Below, piece after piece: positions 5,587 through 12,912 of a stretch of DNA of 12,938 bases. Origin of the DNA: DATIJJ01 sp035478795 (GTDB lineage: Bacteria > Pseudomonadota > Gammaproteobacteria > DSM-16500); contig DATIJJ010000051.1 of NCBI GenBank assembly GCA_035478795.1, forward strand, positions 1 through 12,938, in the 5' to 3' direction. The notes beneath the pieces were generated by a model. That model made no database searches. It was not told the origin of the DNA and saw only the letters and a list, made by a program, of their open reading frames with translations. Each line of letters begins with the position of its first letter. Position 1 is the stretch's first letter. The position numbers were made by a program, and so were the translations under genes.

Positions 5587-7338
5587 TCACTGACCCGTCC
5601 CTTGCCACCATGGAAAACTCGCCCCTCCTCTCACCGCAGCCGGTCCATAAAGAGCCCCATCGGTTGTTTGAATGGTATACTTTACGGATCCGCTACCTGT
5701 TAACGTCACATTCACCATGTGTGTGAAGGAAATCCCGCGATGGTTTGGTGTTTTGATTGCACTCCACGCATAGGCAGAACCGGATGCGCCTCTGAAATAA
5801 TTATAAATACCAAAACCATAACCGGTGAATTGTTCAACACGCGGATCAATCACGAACGAGGCAGAAACAACCGAACCGGCTGGCACATCATAAGGTAATT
5901 CGGATTGATAAAAATAAACGCTGCCATTGTCGCCAACCCACAACACTTGTTCCTGTTGAAAATGCTCAACCGCGAGACCATACAGAGTGACATTATTTCC
6001 GTAAACAATTAAACCATGATTGGCCTGATCTGACGAAAAGCTTCCCGCACCGGCCTCATGATCCGCTCGCCACAACCATAAATTATCGCCAATCACAAAA
6101 TCATCATGAATCGTGACACAACTATTCGTTTGAGCGACAATGCGTCCACCGACCCGACAATAAATATCTGCGAGTAACGTCGGCGAATTCGCATCCCCAT
6201 GATGACCATCTCCGACTTCGAGCAACGAGGGATCATTTATATTAAGCGGTGCATTGGATCCTGCTTCAAAAATAATGCCTGAAATTTTAACGCCTGACGC
6301 TTCCGTACTCATGATCGGCACATGCGGATTCATCGCAGTCAGTACCGGCAAACCCAATCCGAGTACCACTGTATTAGCTTGCGTGATATCTATTTTTTTA
6401 TCGAAATTATATTGTCCTGGTGTAAAAATAAGTGCTTTCGGATTATTGTCCGCGGGATTATTTAATTTTGCATTAATCTGATCGGCTGTCATGCCTGGTT
6501 GAACCACAATAAATTCTGCTTCAGGAATAATGCTGTAAGGATTATTTGCATCTGTGCCGACAGACAATTTATTTTCAAAACGTGGAACAATCACTTCGTA
6601 TTTTTGACTCGCTGCATCATAAACCAGATACGGTTTTTCCTGAATCTTCGGTGTACTCGCAACAGTGGTATCAGGATAAATACTCGCCGGTGCTTTGGGA
6701 TCCCCCACAAACACCATATTCCAGATCTGACCATCGGATCCGCCCATGGATGTATTTCGAGTAAACCATTGCTGCTGATTACCAAAATGAACATGCCCAT
6801 TGATCGTTGAATTCGCTAAAAATCCGCCACTGGCATAGACGCCTCTTGACAGGGACAAATCGCCTTTCACATCCATGTTACGCAAGGGAGACGCCTGGGA
6901 AACCGCCCAGGTCACTGATCCTGCTGTTGTTAAATTTTCAGCGCTTCGCCAAAAATTGGTAAGGCTGGTTCCATTGCGTAAATCCGTCACTTGCACCGCC
7001 TGAATGGTCGTTACATCCGGCGTTAAACCTAATCCCATCACTTCCGTGTAAAAACCAACCGGAATCGTCAGTGAAACAGTCTGTGAAATGTAGCGACCCG
7101 GCTGAAAAAGCAAGGCATAACCATGGCTCGCCATCTCATCCATTTCATCCGCATGCACTTTGTCAACGATATTTTGTATATCTGAAAGGTTCTGTTTATC
7201 ATTAAAAACACATACTTGCGGACCAAATAAGGGAGACGTATTGCTTCCACAATCAGACGCATTGGCTCTGACGATCCACAAAAAAACCGGAAGAGACACG
7301 AATAAAATGAACAATTTGGCCACGGTGGCAAAACGCAT
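5587..7338 (-). CDS. Secreted right-handed beta-helix (pectate-lyase-fold) protein
   Basis: This 583-residue exported protein has a signal peptide at residues 1-27 (cleavage after RANA). The body matches a family found in actinobacteria and proteobacteria, often mislabelled as coagulation factor 5/8 type or adenylyl cyclase. Hallmarks are YALLFQPGRY (about 75-84), VGFYTEVMGLG (93-103), NFWRSAENL, WAVSQASPLRNMDVKGDL, GGFLANSTINGHVHFGNQQQ, WNMVFVGDPKAP, a second helix start at LIFTPGQYNF, and DNLWLWRADHEAG with NHGLIVYGNNVTLYGLAVEH. Repeated short beta-strands with N and G turns fit a single-stranded beta-helix. Carbohydrate binding or cleavage is plausible (GH55-like architecture), but I cannot assign catalytic residues. 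AGAGG six bases before the ATG supports the start. It is divergent from the ankyrin-like/FadL operon. Confidence 0.82.
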   Translation of the reverse strand: MRFATVAKLFILFVSLPVFLWIVRANASDCGSNTSPLFGPQVCVFNDKQNLSDIQNIVDKVHADEMDEMASHGYALLFQPGRYISQTVSLTIPVGFYTEVMGLGLTPDVTTIQAVQVTDLRNGTSLTNFWRSAENLTTAGSVTWAVSQASPLRNMDVKGDLSLSRGVYASGGFLANSTINGHVHFGNQQQWFTRNTSMGGSDGQIWNMVFVGDPKAPASIYPDTTVASTPKIQEKPYLVYDAASQKYEVIVPRFENKLSVGTDANNPYSIIPEAEFIVVQPGMTADQINAKLNNPADNNPKALIFTPGQYNFDKKIDITQANTVVLGLGLPVLTAMNPHVPIMSTEASGVKISGIIFEAGSNAPLNINDPSLLEVGDGHHGDANSPTLLADIYCRVGGRIVAQTNSCVTIHDDFVIGDNLWLWRADHEAGAGSFSSDQANHGLIVYGNNVTLYGLAVEHFQQEQVLWVGDNGSVYFYQSELPYDVPAGSVVSASFVIDPRVEQFTGYGFGIYNYFRGASGSAYAWSAIKTPNHRGISFTHMVNVTLTGSGSVKYTIQTTDGALYGPAAVRGGASFPWWQGTGQ

Positions 7339-7373
7339 AAAAAGCCTCTTTCATTAGCAAAAGATAAGCTAAA

Positions 7374-7382
7374 ATTCTATCA
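7374..7382 (-). promoter_or_regulatory. Extended -10 of the beta-helix gene
   Basis: On the minus strand TGATAGAAT (7382-7374) is an extended -10 with one mismatch, about 36 bases upstream of the ATG at 7338. No convincing -35 is seen. Confidence 0.4.
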
Positions 7383-7387
7383 CAATA

Positions 7388-7396
7388 TGCTATAAT
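7388..7396 (+). promoter_or_regulatory. Perfect extended -10 of the ankyrin-like/FadL operon
   Basis: TGCTATAAT at 7388-7396 is a full extended -10, giving a leader of about 20 bases before the ATG at 7424. The -35 region (about 7368-7373) is poor. It sits back-to-back with the beta-helix gene's -10, five bases apart. Confidence 0.55.
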
Positions 7397-7423
7397 AGTA
7401 CATAAAATCAACGAGGGGTCATC

Positions 7424-8611
7424 ATGCGCGCCCACCAGCAAAATGAAGAAAAAGAACCCGAACAAAATGAAGATAAAGCCTATTATTTTGCCTGCCGGGG
7501 GGACCTGGAAAAGGTTTATCTTTATGGCAAGCCGATAGATTATGATTATGAAACCGCAGACTCGTCCTCATACGGCACACACTACAGAGCCTGCCAGAAT
7601 GCAGGGCGTGGCTTTATTGTTGGCGGACATGTTGAGGCAGCTTATGCTTACCTGGCGCATGAATATGGGAAAGGCCTCCAGAATTATGCACGTCACGAGT
7701 ATCTCAACGCAGTTGGAAAAGGCATGGCACGCGGTTTTTGTAAGACCCACAATATTAATGGCGCTGAATTATTTTTAGAAGGAATGAAAGAAAGGCATTT
7801 TAGTCCGGAAGACATCACTTCAGTCGCAGTTTCGTTCATGCAGTATTTTCACGAAAAAATAAACACGGAAATAGCATTTTACTTTTTTGCAAAATACCCC
7901 TCAGAAAAAGCGATGGGTGTCGTAATGCCCGGGATGTCGCATAAAGACAGATCAACATTTTTAACAACCGCCAGGGATCAGGCTGCCTGGCTTGGATTCA
8001 ACAAATTATCTTATTTTCTTTTATGGCAGCATGATCCTCTCATCCAGATGATACTGCTTGCAGATCATTTTCCAAACAGTATAACACTGGATTCACTCGG
8101 TATTGTCATCTACTATTTAGGGGATATCTGGTATGCGGATCATAAAGAAATGAGCAGACACGTATTGAGTCATCAGGCAGCATTTTTTAAATATGCACAA
8201 GCTCCATATCATACAGCAACGGCACATGTGGAAGAAGAAAATAAAGTGGAGGAAGAAAACAAAATTGTATCGAATCCGCTGATAACAGCCGGGGAGCTGG
8301 CAAAGATATTGGCAACCTATAAATCATCCGATACATTTTCCAGGCTGCTTGACCAGGCAACTCCTGAGATACAAAGCTTGCACAGACTCACTCTGACGTC
8401 GGGTGGAAAGATAGCAGACAGAGTCATTTATCGCTCCCAAATTGAAGATGCTCTACGCGCTTTTCCCAAAAGACTAGCTCTTTTTCAGGATGATTCAATC
8501 TTCTCGATTATCAAGTCAGATACAGATAGAATTATCTGCGAGATCAAGCAGCTTTATAAAGAAAAAGCGCTTGAACAAAATGCCGAGCCAGAGGTAAAGC
8601 GTCGCATGTAA
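7424..8611 (+). CDS. Hypothetical helical protein with degenerate ankyrin-like N-terminus
   Basis: This is a 395-residue, mostly helical, soluble protein with no signal peptide. It opens with an acidic/Gln-rich tail (residues 1-18). Residues about 19-35 (AYYFACRGDLEKVYLYG) and 56-80 (ACQNAGRGFIVGGHVEAAYA and YLAHE) look like two degenerate ankyrin repeats. The middle (about 85-260) is helical with many aromatics. A tandem six-residue duplication VEEENK (269-280) forms a charged linker before a helical C-terminal part ending in a basic EVKRRM. GAGGGG five bases before the ATG and a perfect extended -10 support the start. It ends 15 bases before the FadL-type gene, so the two form an operon. 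Ankyrin-bearing proteins in Legionellales are sometimes secreted effectors; that is only a possibility here. Confidence 0.8.
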   Translation: MRAHQQNEEKEPEQNEDKAYYFACRGDLEKVYLYGKPIDYDYETADSSSYGTHYRACQNAGRGFIVGGHVEAAYAYLAHEYGKGLQNYARHEYLNAVGKGMARGFCKTHNINGAELFLEGMKERHFSPEDITSVAVSFMQYFHEKINTEIAFYFFAKYPSEKAMGVVMPGMSHKDRSTFLTTARDQAAWLGFNKLSYFLLWQHDPLIQMILLADHFPNSITLDSLGIVIYYLGDIWYADHKEMSRHVLSHQAAFFKYAQAPYHTATAHVEEENKVEEENKIVSNPLITAGELAKILATYKSSDTFSRLLDQATPEIQSLHRLTLTSGGKIADRVIYRSQIEDALRAFPKRLALFQDDSIFSIIKSDTDRIICEIKQLYKEKALEQNAEPEVKRRM

Positions 8612-8626
8612 ATTGGAGAAGAGAAC

Positions 8627-9862
8627 ATGCACAGGGATTGTTCTACCAAAAAACAGATTACAAAAACCGTTATTATCTTACTCTTTTCATTTTTGTTACC
8701 CAAAGAAAGCATGGCTTCATTTATTGAAACCACCATGGGAACAGCCGTTGTGAATGATGCAACGGCATCGTATTTTAATCCGGCAGCCTTGTTACAGTTG
8801 AAAAATACGCAAATCATTCCACTCATGACGCTCATGCAATATCGAACGTCTTTCAATGGAACGGTTACAACCGCTTCTTCCGGTTTTTCGCAATCCGGCA
8901 CGGCCAATGCCACCTCCTGGTTTTATTCGCCGTCGTTTTATGCAGGACTTCCTCTCAATAAAAAAGTAACACTGGGGCTCGCTTTTGTTTCCCATTTTGT
9001 GAATCGTGATCCGGATGAAAATTCGATTTTAGAGACGATTCAACCTGGCAACTCTATTCAGGATTACACGCTGGTTCCAGGATTTGGCATGAAATTAAAT
9101 GACATACTATCCGTCGGTGCCGGTCTTGTTTTTTCATACACCCGACTGAGTTCATCTCCAACGCCAGGCCTGCCTGGCACAAGTAATCCCAATGTAACGG
9201 GAACCAATCAATCATCCGGATCCGGTATTGGCGGCAATATCGGTTTTTTATTGAAACCGCGCGATGGAACGCTCATTGGATTGAATTACCGTACACAAAT
9301 TTCTTATCCTGAAAAAGGAACGAGCCGCATCAATGGCCCAACGCCACTCACGTCATCCGGCTATCAATTTCAATTAACCATACCGGCGCGTGCGACACTG
9401 TCACTCGCCCAACAACTCACAAAAAATTCAAAACTCATCATGACGGTGCAACACATTAACTGGAACCACATCAAAACAATTCAGGTGAATGGCGTGACCA
9501 CGCTGATTGGCACAACATCCGTCATCACTCATGCTGTTATACCGGAATATTTGAAAAATACCTGGATTCTGACATTAGGTGACAATTATCGATTTAAACC
9601 GGACTGGATTCTTCGTGTTGCCGGCACATTCAATGAATCGCCAGGGAATAGTTCCTATCAAATTACCGAAGGAAACAGTTACATTCTGCTCGCATCCCTC
9701 GGACATGATATTAATAAAATACTGACGGTGGATGTTGGGTATGCGCATGCGTTTATTCAGGATGCAAGCATTCATACGAATGGTCAACGAGTGATTATTA
9801 ATGGCATTAACAGCGCGTCTCGTGATGCGGCTTCACTGAAGTTGACGGTGAATGTGGTGTGA
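8627..9862 (+). CDS. OmpP1/FadL/TodX-family outer-membrane transport protein
   Basis: This 411-residue outer-membrane beta-barrel is of the family that takes up long-chain fatty acids or other hydrophobic molecules. It carries a signal peptide at residues 1-30 (cleavage after SMA). The N-terminal plug region includes the diagnostic DATASYFNPAALLQL (44-58) with NPA at 51-53. The remainder has alternating beta-strand pattern with Gly/Asn/Ser-rich loops and typical phrases such as LGLAFVSHF, YTLVPGFGMKLNDILSVGAG and IGGNIGFLLKPRDGTLIGLN. It ends in an aromatic-poor strand (LKLTVNVV) instead of the usual terminal Phe. It is slightly shorter than E. coli FadL (446 with signal). GGAG at 8615-8618 lies eight bases before the ATG. 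It is the second gene of an operon with the ankyrin-like protein. Confidence 0.9.
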   Translation: MHRDCSTKKQITKTVIILLFSFLLPKESMASFIETTMGTAVVNDATASYFNPAALLQLKNTQIIPLMTLMQYRTSFNGTVTTASSGFSQSGTANATSWFYSPSFYAGLPLNKKVTLGLAFVSHFVNRDPDENSILETIQPGNSIQDYTLVPGFGMKLNDILSVGAGLVFSYTRLSSSPTPGLPGTSNPNVTGTNQSSGSGIGGNIGFLLKPRDGTLIGLNYRTQISYPEKGTSRINGPTPLTSSGYQFQLTIPARATLSLAQQLTKNSKLIMTVQHINWNHIKTIQVNGVTTLIGTTSVITHAVIPEYLKNTWILTLGDNYRFKPDWILRVAGTFNESPGNSSYQITEGNSYILLASLGHDINKILTVDVGYAHAFIQDASIHTNGQRVIINGINSASRDAASLKLTVNVV

Positions 9863-9970
9863 TGAGTGCATTGATTTATTCAGAAAAAAAGTTATACTAC
9901 GCGCAGCATATTCATGCTTTCCCTGCATCATACATATCACCAGATTTTTAAATCTGCATCCTGGCGCTAC

Positions 9971-9999
9971 TTGACCATCAATTATCAACTCTATATTGT
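9971..9999 (+). promoter_or_regulatory. Candidate promoter before the RhuM-like fusion gene
   Basis: TTGACC (9971-9976) and TATTGT (9994-9999) are 17 bp apart, about 40 bases before the ATG at 10040. The -10 matches consensus at four of six positions. The gap 9863-10039 otherwise holds no clear terminator or gene. Confidence 0.4.
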
Positions 10000-10039
10000 A
10001 CATTCACTTCAGTCGCCTTCAGGTGATAAGGAAAATTTT

Positions 10040-10297
10040 ATGAAGAAAACAAGCCAGATTGATACTATTATTTATCAATCAAAAAGCGGAGCTTTAGAGC
10101 TTAAAACAGATCAGGAACATGAAACTATCTGGTTGACACAAAACCAGATGGCTTCCCTATTTGATGTTCAAAAGGCAGCCATTTCCAAACATTTAAAAAA
10201 TATTTTTGACTCTGATGAATTGAAAGAAAAATCAGTTGTTTCCATTTTGGAAACAACTGCCAGTGATAATAAATCCTATAAAATCAAACACTTCAAC
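10040..10297 (+). pseudogene. rhuM-type gene, 5' fragment only
   Basis: These 86 codons match only the N-terminal DNA-binding-like portion of RhuM-family proteins, which are normally about 300 residues or more. Homology stops abruptly at 10297 while the frame stays open into an unrelated exported-type protein. The remainder of rhuM is not seen in the window, so a deletion or recombination removed it. Confidence 0.6.
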
Positions 10298-10942
10298 TTT
10301 AGCGGAACCCCTAAAAAAAGTGGCAAGAAAAATATTTTGATCTACCGGGTGTTCCTAACTTTCATTTTGTTAAGTCAGGCAAATAGTGGTTATGCTGTTA
10401 ATCATTCAATAAAAGAATATTGTGGATTTAAGCATAACCCATCTGGCACTGCTGCAATTTCAGGCGGAAATTGTGGGTCGCCAAAATATGTCAGTTTTAA
10501 GACGAAAAAAACATTTCTTATTACAGAAGAAAAACATCGTAGTTTTTATATTAAATGGTTAGATGACAATGTTGCCACTCTGGAAGCAAACTGTGGAACA
10601 GGTTGTTTGGAAGACTATATATTTATTGCGCCAGCTACAATTATTTCCTGCTCCAATCATGACTATAGGATTAATTTTTCAGATCCAAATCAGCCGCCCG
10701 ACTACAGCCACAATCGCCCCTTACTGGTTGATCCAAATAAGAAAATTTATGTCTGTTATGATGATTCTAATAATATTCAGGTTTTTCCTTTTCCAAAACA
10801 GCCTACCATCCGACCACCTAAAGGATTTTTCTCAGAAAATGCAAAGATCCATGATGGAGAATTAACTGTTATTTATAAAAATTCGCGTGGAAAAATTCAT
10901 AAAATTAATTACATACTCGATCATAAGGGTATTGTTGCATAA
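10040..10942 (+). CDS. RhuM N-terminus fused in frame to a cysteine-containing exported-type protein
   Basis: This is a 300-residue frame starting at ATG 10040 with AAGGA at 10028-10032, seven bases upstream. Residues 1-86 are the conserved start of the RhuM/virulence-protein family (ETIWLTQNQMASLFDVQKAA, then ISKHLKNIFDSDEL, TTASDNKSYKIKHFN). Family members normally continue with LDxIISVGYRV. Here the match stops at HFN, and after about 11 junction residues a signal-peptide-like segment begins (KKNILIYRVFLTFILLSQAN, then SGYA at 96-119). The remaining 180 residues are a mature-like domain with six cysteines (C128, C145, C185, C189, C204, C239) of unknown family. The second part alone would start at TTG 10337 or GTG 10349 without a good ribosome site. 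An internal signal sequence is unlikely to work normally, so this is probably a recombination product. Confidence 0.65.
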   Translation: MKKTSQIDTIIYQSKSGALELKTDQEHETIWLTQNQMASLFDVQKAAISKHLKNIFDSDELKEKSVVSILETTASDNKSYKIKHFNFSGTPKKSGKKNILIYRVFLTFILLSQANSGYAVNHSIKEYCGFKHNPSGTAAISGGNCGSPKYVSFKTKKTFLITEEKHRSFYIKWLDDNVATLEANCGTGCLEDYIFIAPATIISCSNHDYRINFSDPNQPPDYSHNRPLLVDPNKKIYVCYDDSNNIQVFPFPKQPTIRPPKGFFSENAKIHDGELTVIYKNSRGKIHKINYILDHKGIVA

Positions 10943-10990
10943 ATCAACAGGGTTGATGACGCACAGATAGAGACCTCAAATAACAACGGA

Positions 10991-11380
10991 TTAACACGGG
11001 TGCTGCACACCATCCACATAATACCATTCACCCTCATCACACCGAAATTCACTCGTTTCATGTAAAATAAATGTTTTATCTCCGACACAATAATGCGCAC
11101 GAAATTCCACAAATCCTTTCTCCGCATTCCCGTCTGTTTTAATCACTTCCAATTTCACCCAGCGAATTTTTTCAGCACGACTCAATGCGTCATTCCGATT
11201 AAAATGATCGGCTGCAGGCGATTTCATCGTTTTTTCGATATAATCCAGATCCACCCGGTGATAGGCTGTATAGCGAGAACGCATCAGCGCTTCCGGCGTC
11301 GGCGCGCTTGCCTCAGACGACAGATAGATACCACAACATTCACCGGTTTTTTTCCCCGTCCCACACGGACACAATGACAT
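10991..11380 (-). CDS. ychJ: YchJ-family (UPF0225) SEC-C metal-binding protein, short form
   Basis: This 129-residue cytosolic protein begins with a SEC-C zinc motif, MSLCPCGTGKKTGECCG (C4, C6, C15, C16). The family middle domain follows, with the hallmark PEALMRSRYTAYHRVDLDYI (about 30-49), IRWVKLEVI and the C-terminal GEWYYVDGVQ, an NTF2-like fold. E. coli YchJ (152 residues) has a second SEC-C motif at its end; this protein stops at VDGVQHPC and lacks it. SEC-C motifs bind zinc and often mediate contact with SecB or ribosomal partners, but YchJ itself has no proven role. The ATG at 11380 is preferred over a GTG at 11383; GGGAG lies nine bases upstream of the ATG. It is divergent from the TMEM175-like gene. 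Confidence 0.88.
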   Translation of the reverse strand: MSLCPCGTGKKTGECCGIYLSSEASAPTPEALMRSRYTAYHRVDLDYIEKTMKSPAADHFNRNDALSRAEKIRWVKLEVIKTDGNAEKGFVEFRAHYCVGDKTFILHETSEFRCDEGEWYYVDGVQHPC

Positions 11381-11476
11381 CACTCATCACTCCCGAACAA
11401 AATGGACATGCTATTTTTTTTGATCTATTCTTTCAAGGGTATTTTACATCACTCATGTATGTGATAAGGACATCCC

Positions 11477-12085
11477 ATGAATCGTTCGCATTTACTGAAA
11501 GTATCGAGGCTCGAAGGATTGACTGACGGTGTATTCGCCATTGCCATGACCATTCTGGCATTTGATCTGCATTTGCCGCGCGAATTGTTGGGCGCCCCTC
11601 TCCTGCCCACCCTGATCCATGTGGAATCCATGAAACTGTTTATTTATATCGGCAGTTTTATTGTGCTGGGCACATTGTGGATTGCGATGAATTTCCAGCT
11701 TGGATTACTTGAACGCGTCATCCGGCCCTATCTTTGGGCGAATGTTTTTTATCTCATGATCATTTGTATCGTGCCTTTTTCCGCCTCCATCGTGGCTGCC
11801 TTTCCGGAAGATCCGTTGAGTGTGTTAGTCTTTGCGATCAATCTCATCTTCGGGAGTATCGGGCAGGTCTTAACGATACAAAGTGCTCACAAGCATCATC
11901 TAAACAAGGATACTTACACAGCCGCCATTCGCAATGCCATTCTGTGGCGTGTTGCGATCGGCCCGGTTTTCTATATTTCAGCCTGTTTTCTGGCGTATGT
12001 GAATACCCATATTGCGTTTATTGTGCTGGTGATTCCACCGGTGATTTATCTTTTCCCCGGGAAAATTGATAAGTATGATATATAG
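11477..12085 (+). CDS. TMEM175/DUF1211-family membrane protein (putative potassium channel)
   Basis: This 202-residue integral membrane protein has about six hydrophobic spans. Helix 1 carries the family signature, R11 with T16-D17-G18 in SRLEGLTDGVFAIAMTILAF. The usual FSD motif is LTD here. The segment IGSFIVLGTLWIAMNFQLGL matches the conserved second/third-helix region. Bacterial TMEM175 homologues are tetrameric, weakly selective K+ channels with hydrophobic pore constrictions from helix 1. AAGGA at 11466-11470 is six bases before the ATG. It is followed 41 bases later by the RatA-like gene, which has its own ribosome site, so the two are probably cotranscribed. No clear promoter could be fixed in 11384-11476. 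Confidence 0.88.
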   Translation: MNRSHLLKVSRLEGLTDGVFAIAMTILAFDLHLPRELLGAPLLPTLIHVESMKLFIYIGSFIVLGTLWIAMNFQLGLLERVIRPYLWANVFYLMIICIVPFSASIVAAFPEDPLSVLVFAINLIFGSIGQVLTIQSAHKHHLNKDTYTAAIRNAILWRVAIGPVFYISACFLAYVNTHIAFIVLVIPPVIYLFPGKIDKYDI

Positions 12086-12126
12086 AAAAAATTCCTCATT
12101 AACCAGTGCATCAGGAGTAACACCCC

Positions 12127-12549
12127 ATGACTGTCATCAAACACGAAGGCACCGCCCCCTGCCCTGCCTCCCAATTTTTCCGTCTGATCGAGCACATTGA
12201 AAATTATCCCCGTTTTTTAACCTGGTGCAAGGACGCGAGAATCATCAACAGAACCCCAAACGCCATTCAGGGCAGCGCATTGATCAATAAATACGGTCTC
12301 CGTTTTGATTGCCCTTTTACCTATACGCTGAATTCTAAAAATGAAATTCACGTCAGTCTGCCATCCGGCGGGCCTTTTTACGCTGTATCAGGTGTGTGGC
12401 GATTTGAAGATGTGAATAATCAGACACGGTTCAGTTTTGAATTACATCTCGAACACAAAAATTCATGGTGGATGAATTTCATCATGCTGCCCATTTTAAA
12501 AAATGAAATTAAACAGGTTATAAAATCATTTGAACAACAGGCAAAATGA
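12127..12549 (+). CDS. ratA: RatA/Coq10-like START-domain (polyketide cyclase) protein
   Basis: This 140-residue protein spans the whole SRPBCC/Coq10 fold. It shows the family pattern: a start strand then CPASQFFRLIEHIENYPRFL with the conserved TWCKDARII (about 13-41), GLRFDCPFTYTL, the SLPSGGPFYAVSGVWRFED signature (residues 78-96), and a C-terminal helix (LPILKNEIKQVIKSFEQQAK). Family members bind quinones or other lipids. E. coli RatA was reported to inhibit ribosome association, while Coq10 aids ubiquinone use; sequence alone does not decide which role applies. There is no RatB (UPF0125) partner downstream, as is usual beside ratA. AGGAG at 12113-12117 lies nine bases before the ATG. Confidence 0.82.
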   Translation: MTVIKHEGTAPCPASQFFRLIEHIENYPRFLTWCKDARIINRTPNAIQGSALINKYGLRFDCPFTYTLNSKNEIHVSLPSGGPFYAVSGVWRFEDVNNQTRFSFELHLEHKNSWWMNFIMLPILKNEIKQVIKSFEQQAK

Positions 12550-12586
12550 AAATGGTTATGATGACCTGTTAAAATACTACATCACA

Positions 12587-12808
12587 CTACAACTTCGTTA
12601 TATTTTCTTGTTTATTTTGTGAAAACGCTGAAACTCCGAATCCTGAAGAAAGATCGCAATAATCCATAATAAGATGCAATATATGGTTTAGAAAATAAAC
12701 GGATGGTTCATCTTTTTTTTCTTCATGATCAGGAGAAGACACAACTACTTTGAATTTACCAGGATCACTATTAATTGATCCAAGCAATGGGTGAGAGAAA
12801 GAACGCAT
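12587..12808 (-). CDS. Small hypothetical protein
   Basis: This 73-residue ORF starts at ATG 12808, with GAGG six bases upstream. An upstream TTG at 12847 is possible but has no ribosome site. The product has a polar N-terminal half with EEKKDEPS and a hydrophobic stretch VYFLNHILHLIMDYC; there is no signal peptide and no recognised family. It converges on the RatA-like gene. The call rests mainly on the ribosome site. Confidence 0.5.
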   Translation of the reverse strand: MRSFSHPLLGSINSDPGKFKVVVSSPDHEEKKDEPSVYFLNHILHLIMDYCDLSSGFGVSAFSQNKQENITKL

Positions 12809-12886
12809 GAAAAACCTCGTTTTAAATGGGTGTAAATATGAGTACAATCATATATAAAATACCTTAAGAAAAGCTTAACGAGGAGT

Positions 12887-12912
12887 AACCCTATTATTTT
12901 TCAGGGTTTTTT
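12887..12912 (+). terminator. Stem-loop with T-run, no obvious gene upstream on this strand
   Basis: AACCCT (12887-12892) pairs with AGGGTT (12903-12908), followed by TTTT to 12912: a weak intrinsic terminator on the plus strand. The plus-strand sequence 12809-12886 shows no ORF; TATAAA at 12853-12858 is a possible -10. The remaining bases to the window end show nothing further. Confidence 0.35.

Noticed and set aside
7413..7422. GGGGTCA before the ankyrin-like gene
   Set aside because: It is part of the ribosome site (GAGGGG) with no inverted partner nearby.
8554..8913. Minus-strand 119-codon frame opposite the FadL-type start
   Set aside because: It is antisense to two well-supported genes and has no ribosome site or family resemblance.
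9163..9178. GCCAGGC-CT-GCCTGGC palindrome
   Set aside because: It lies inside the FadL-type coding frame and is explained by codons for Pro-Gly-Leu-Pro-Gly.
9914..10039. ATG start at 9914 extending the RhuM-like fusion by 42 codons
   Set aside because: The extra residues do not resemble RhuM, no ribosome site precedes 9914, and a promoter-like pair lies inside this stretch; ATG 10040 matches the family start and has AAGGA.
11377..11456. 11-bp direct repeat ACATCACTCAT at 11377-11387 and 11446-11456
   Set aside because: The first copy covers the start codon of the ychJ-like gene; no further copies or operator symmetry were seen, so it may be chance.
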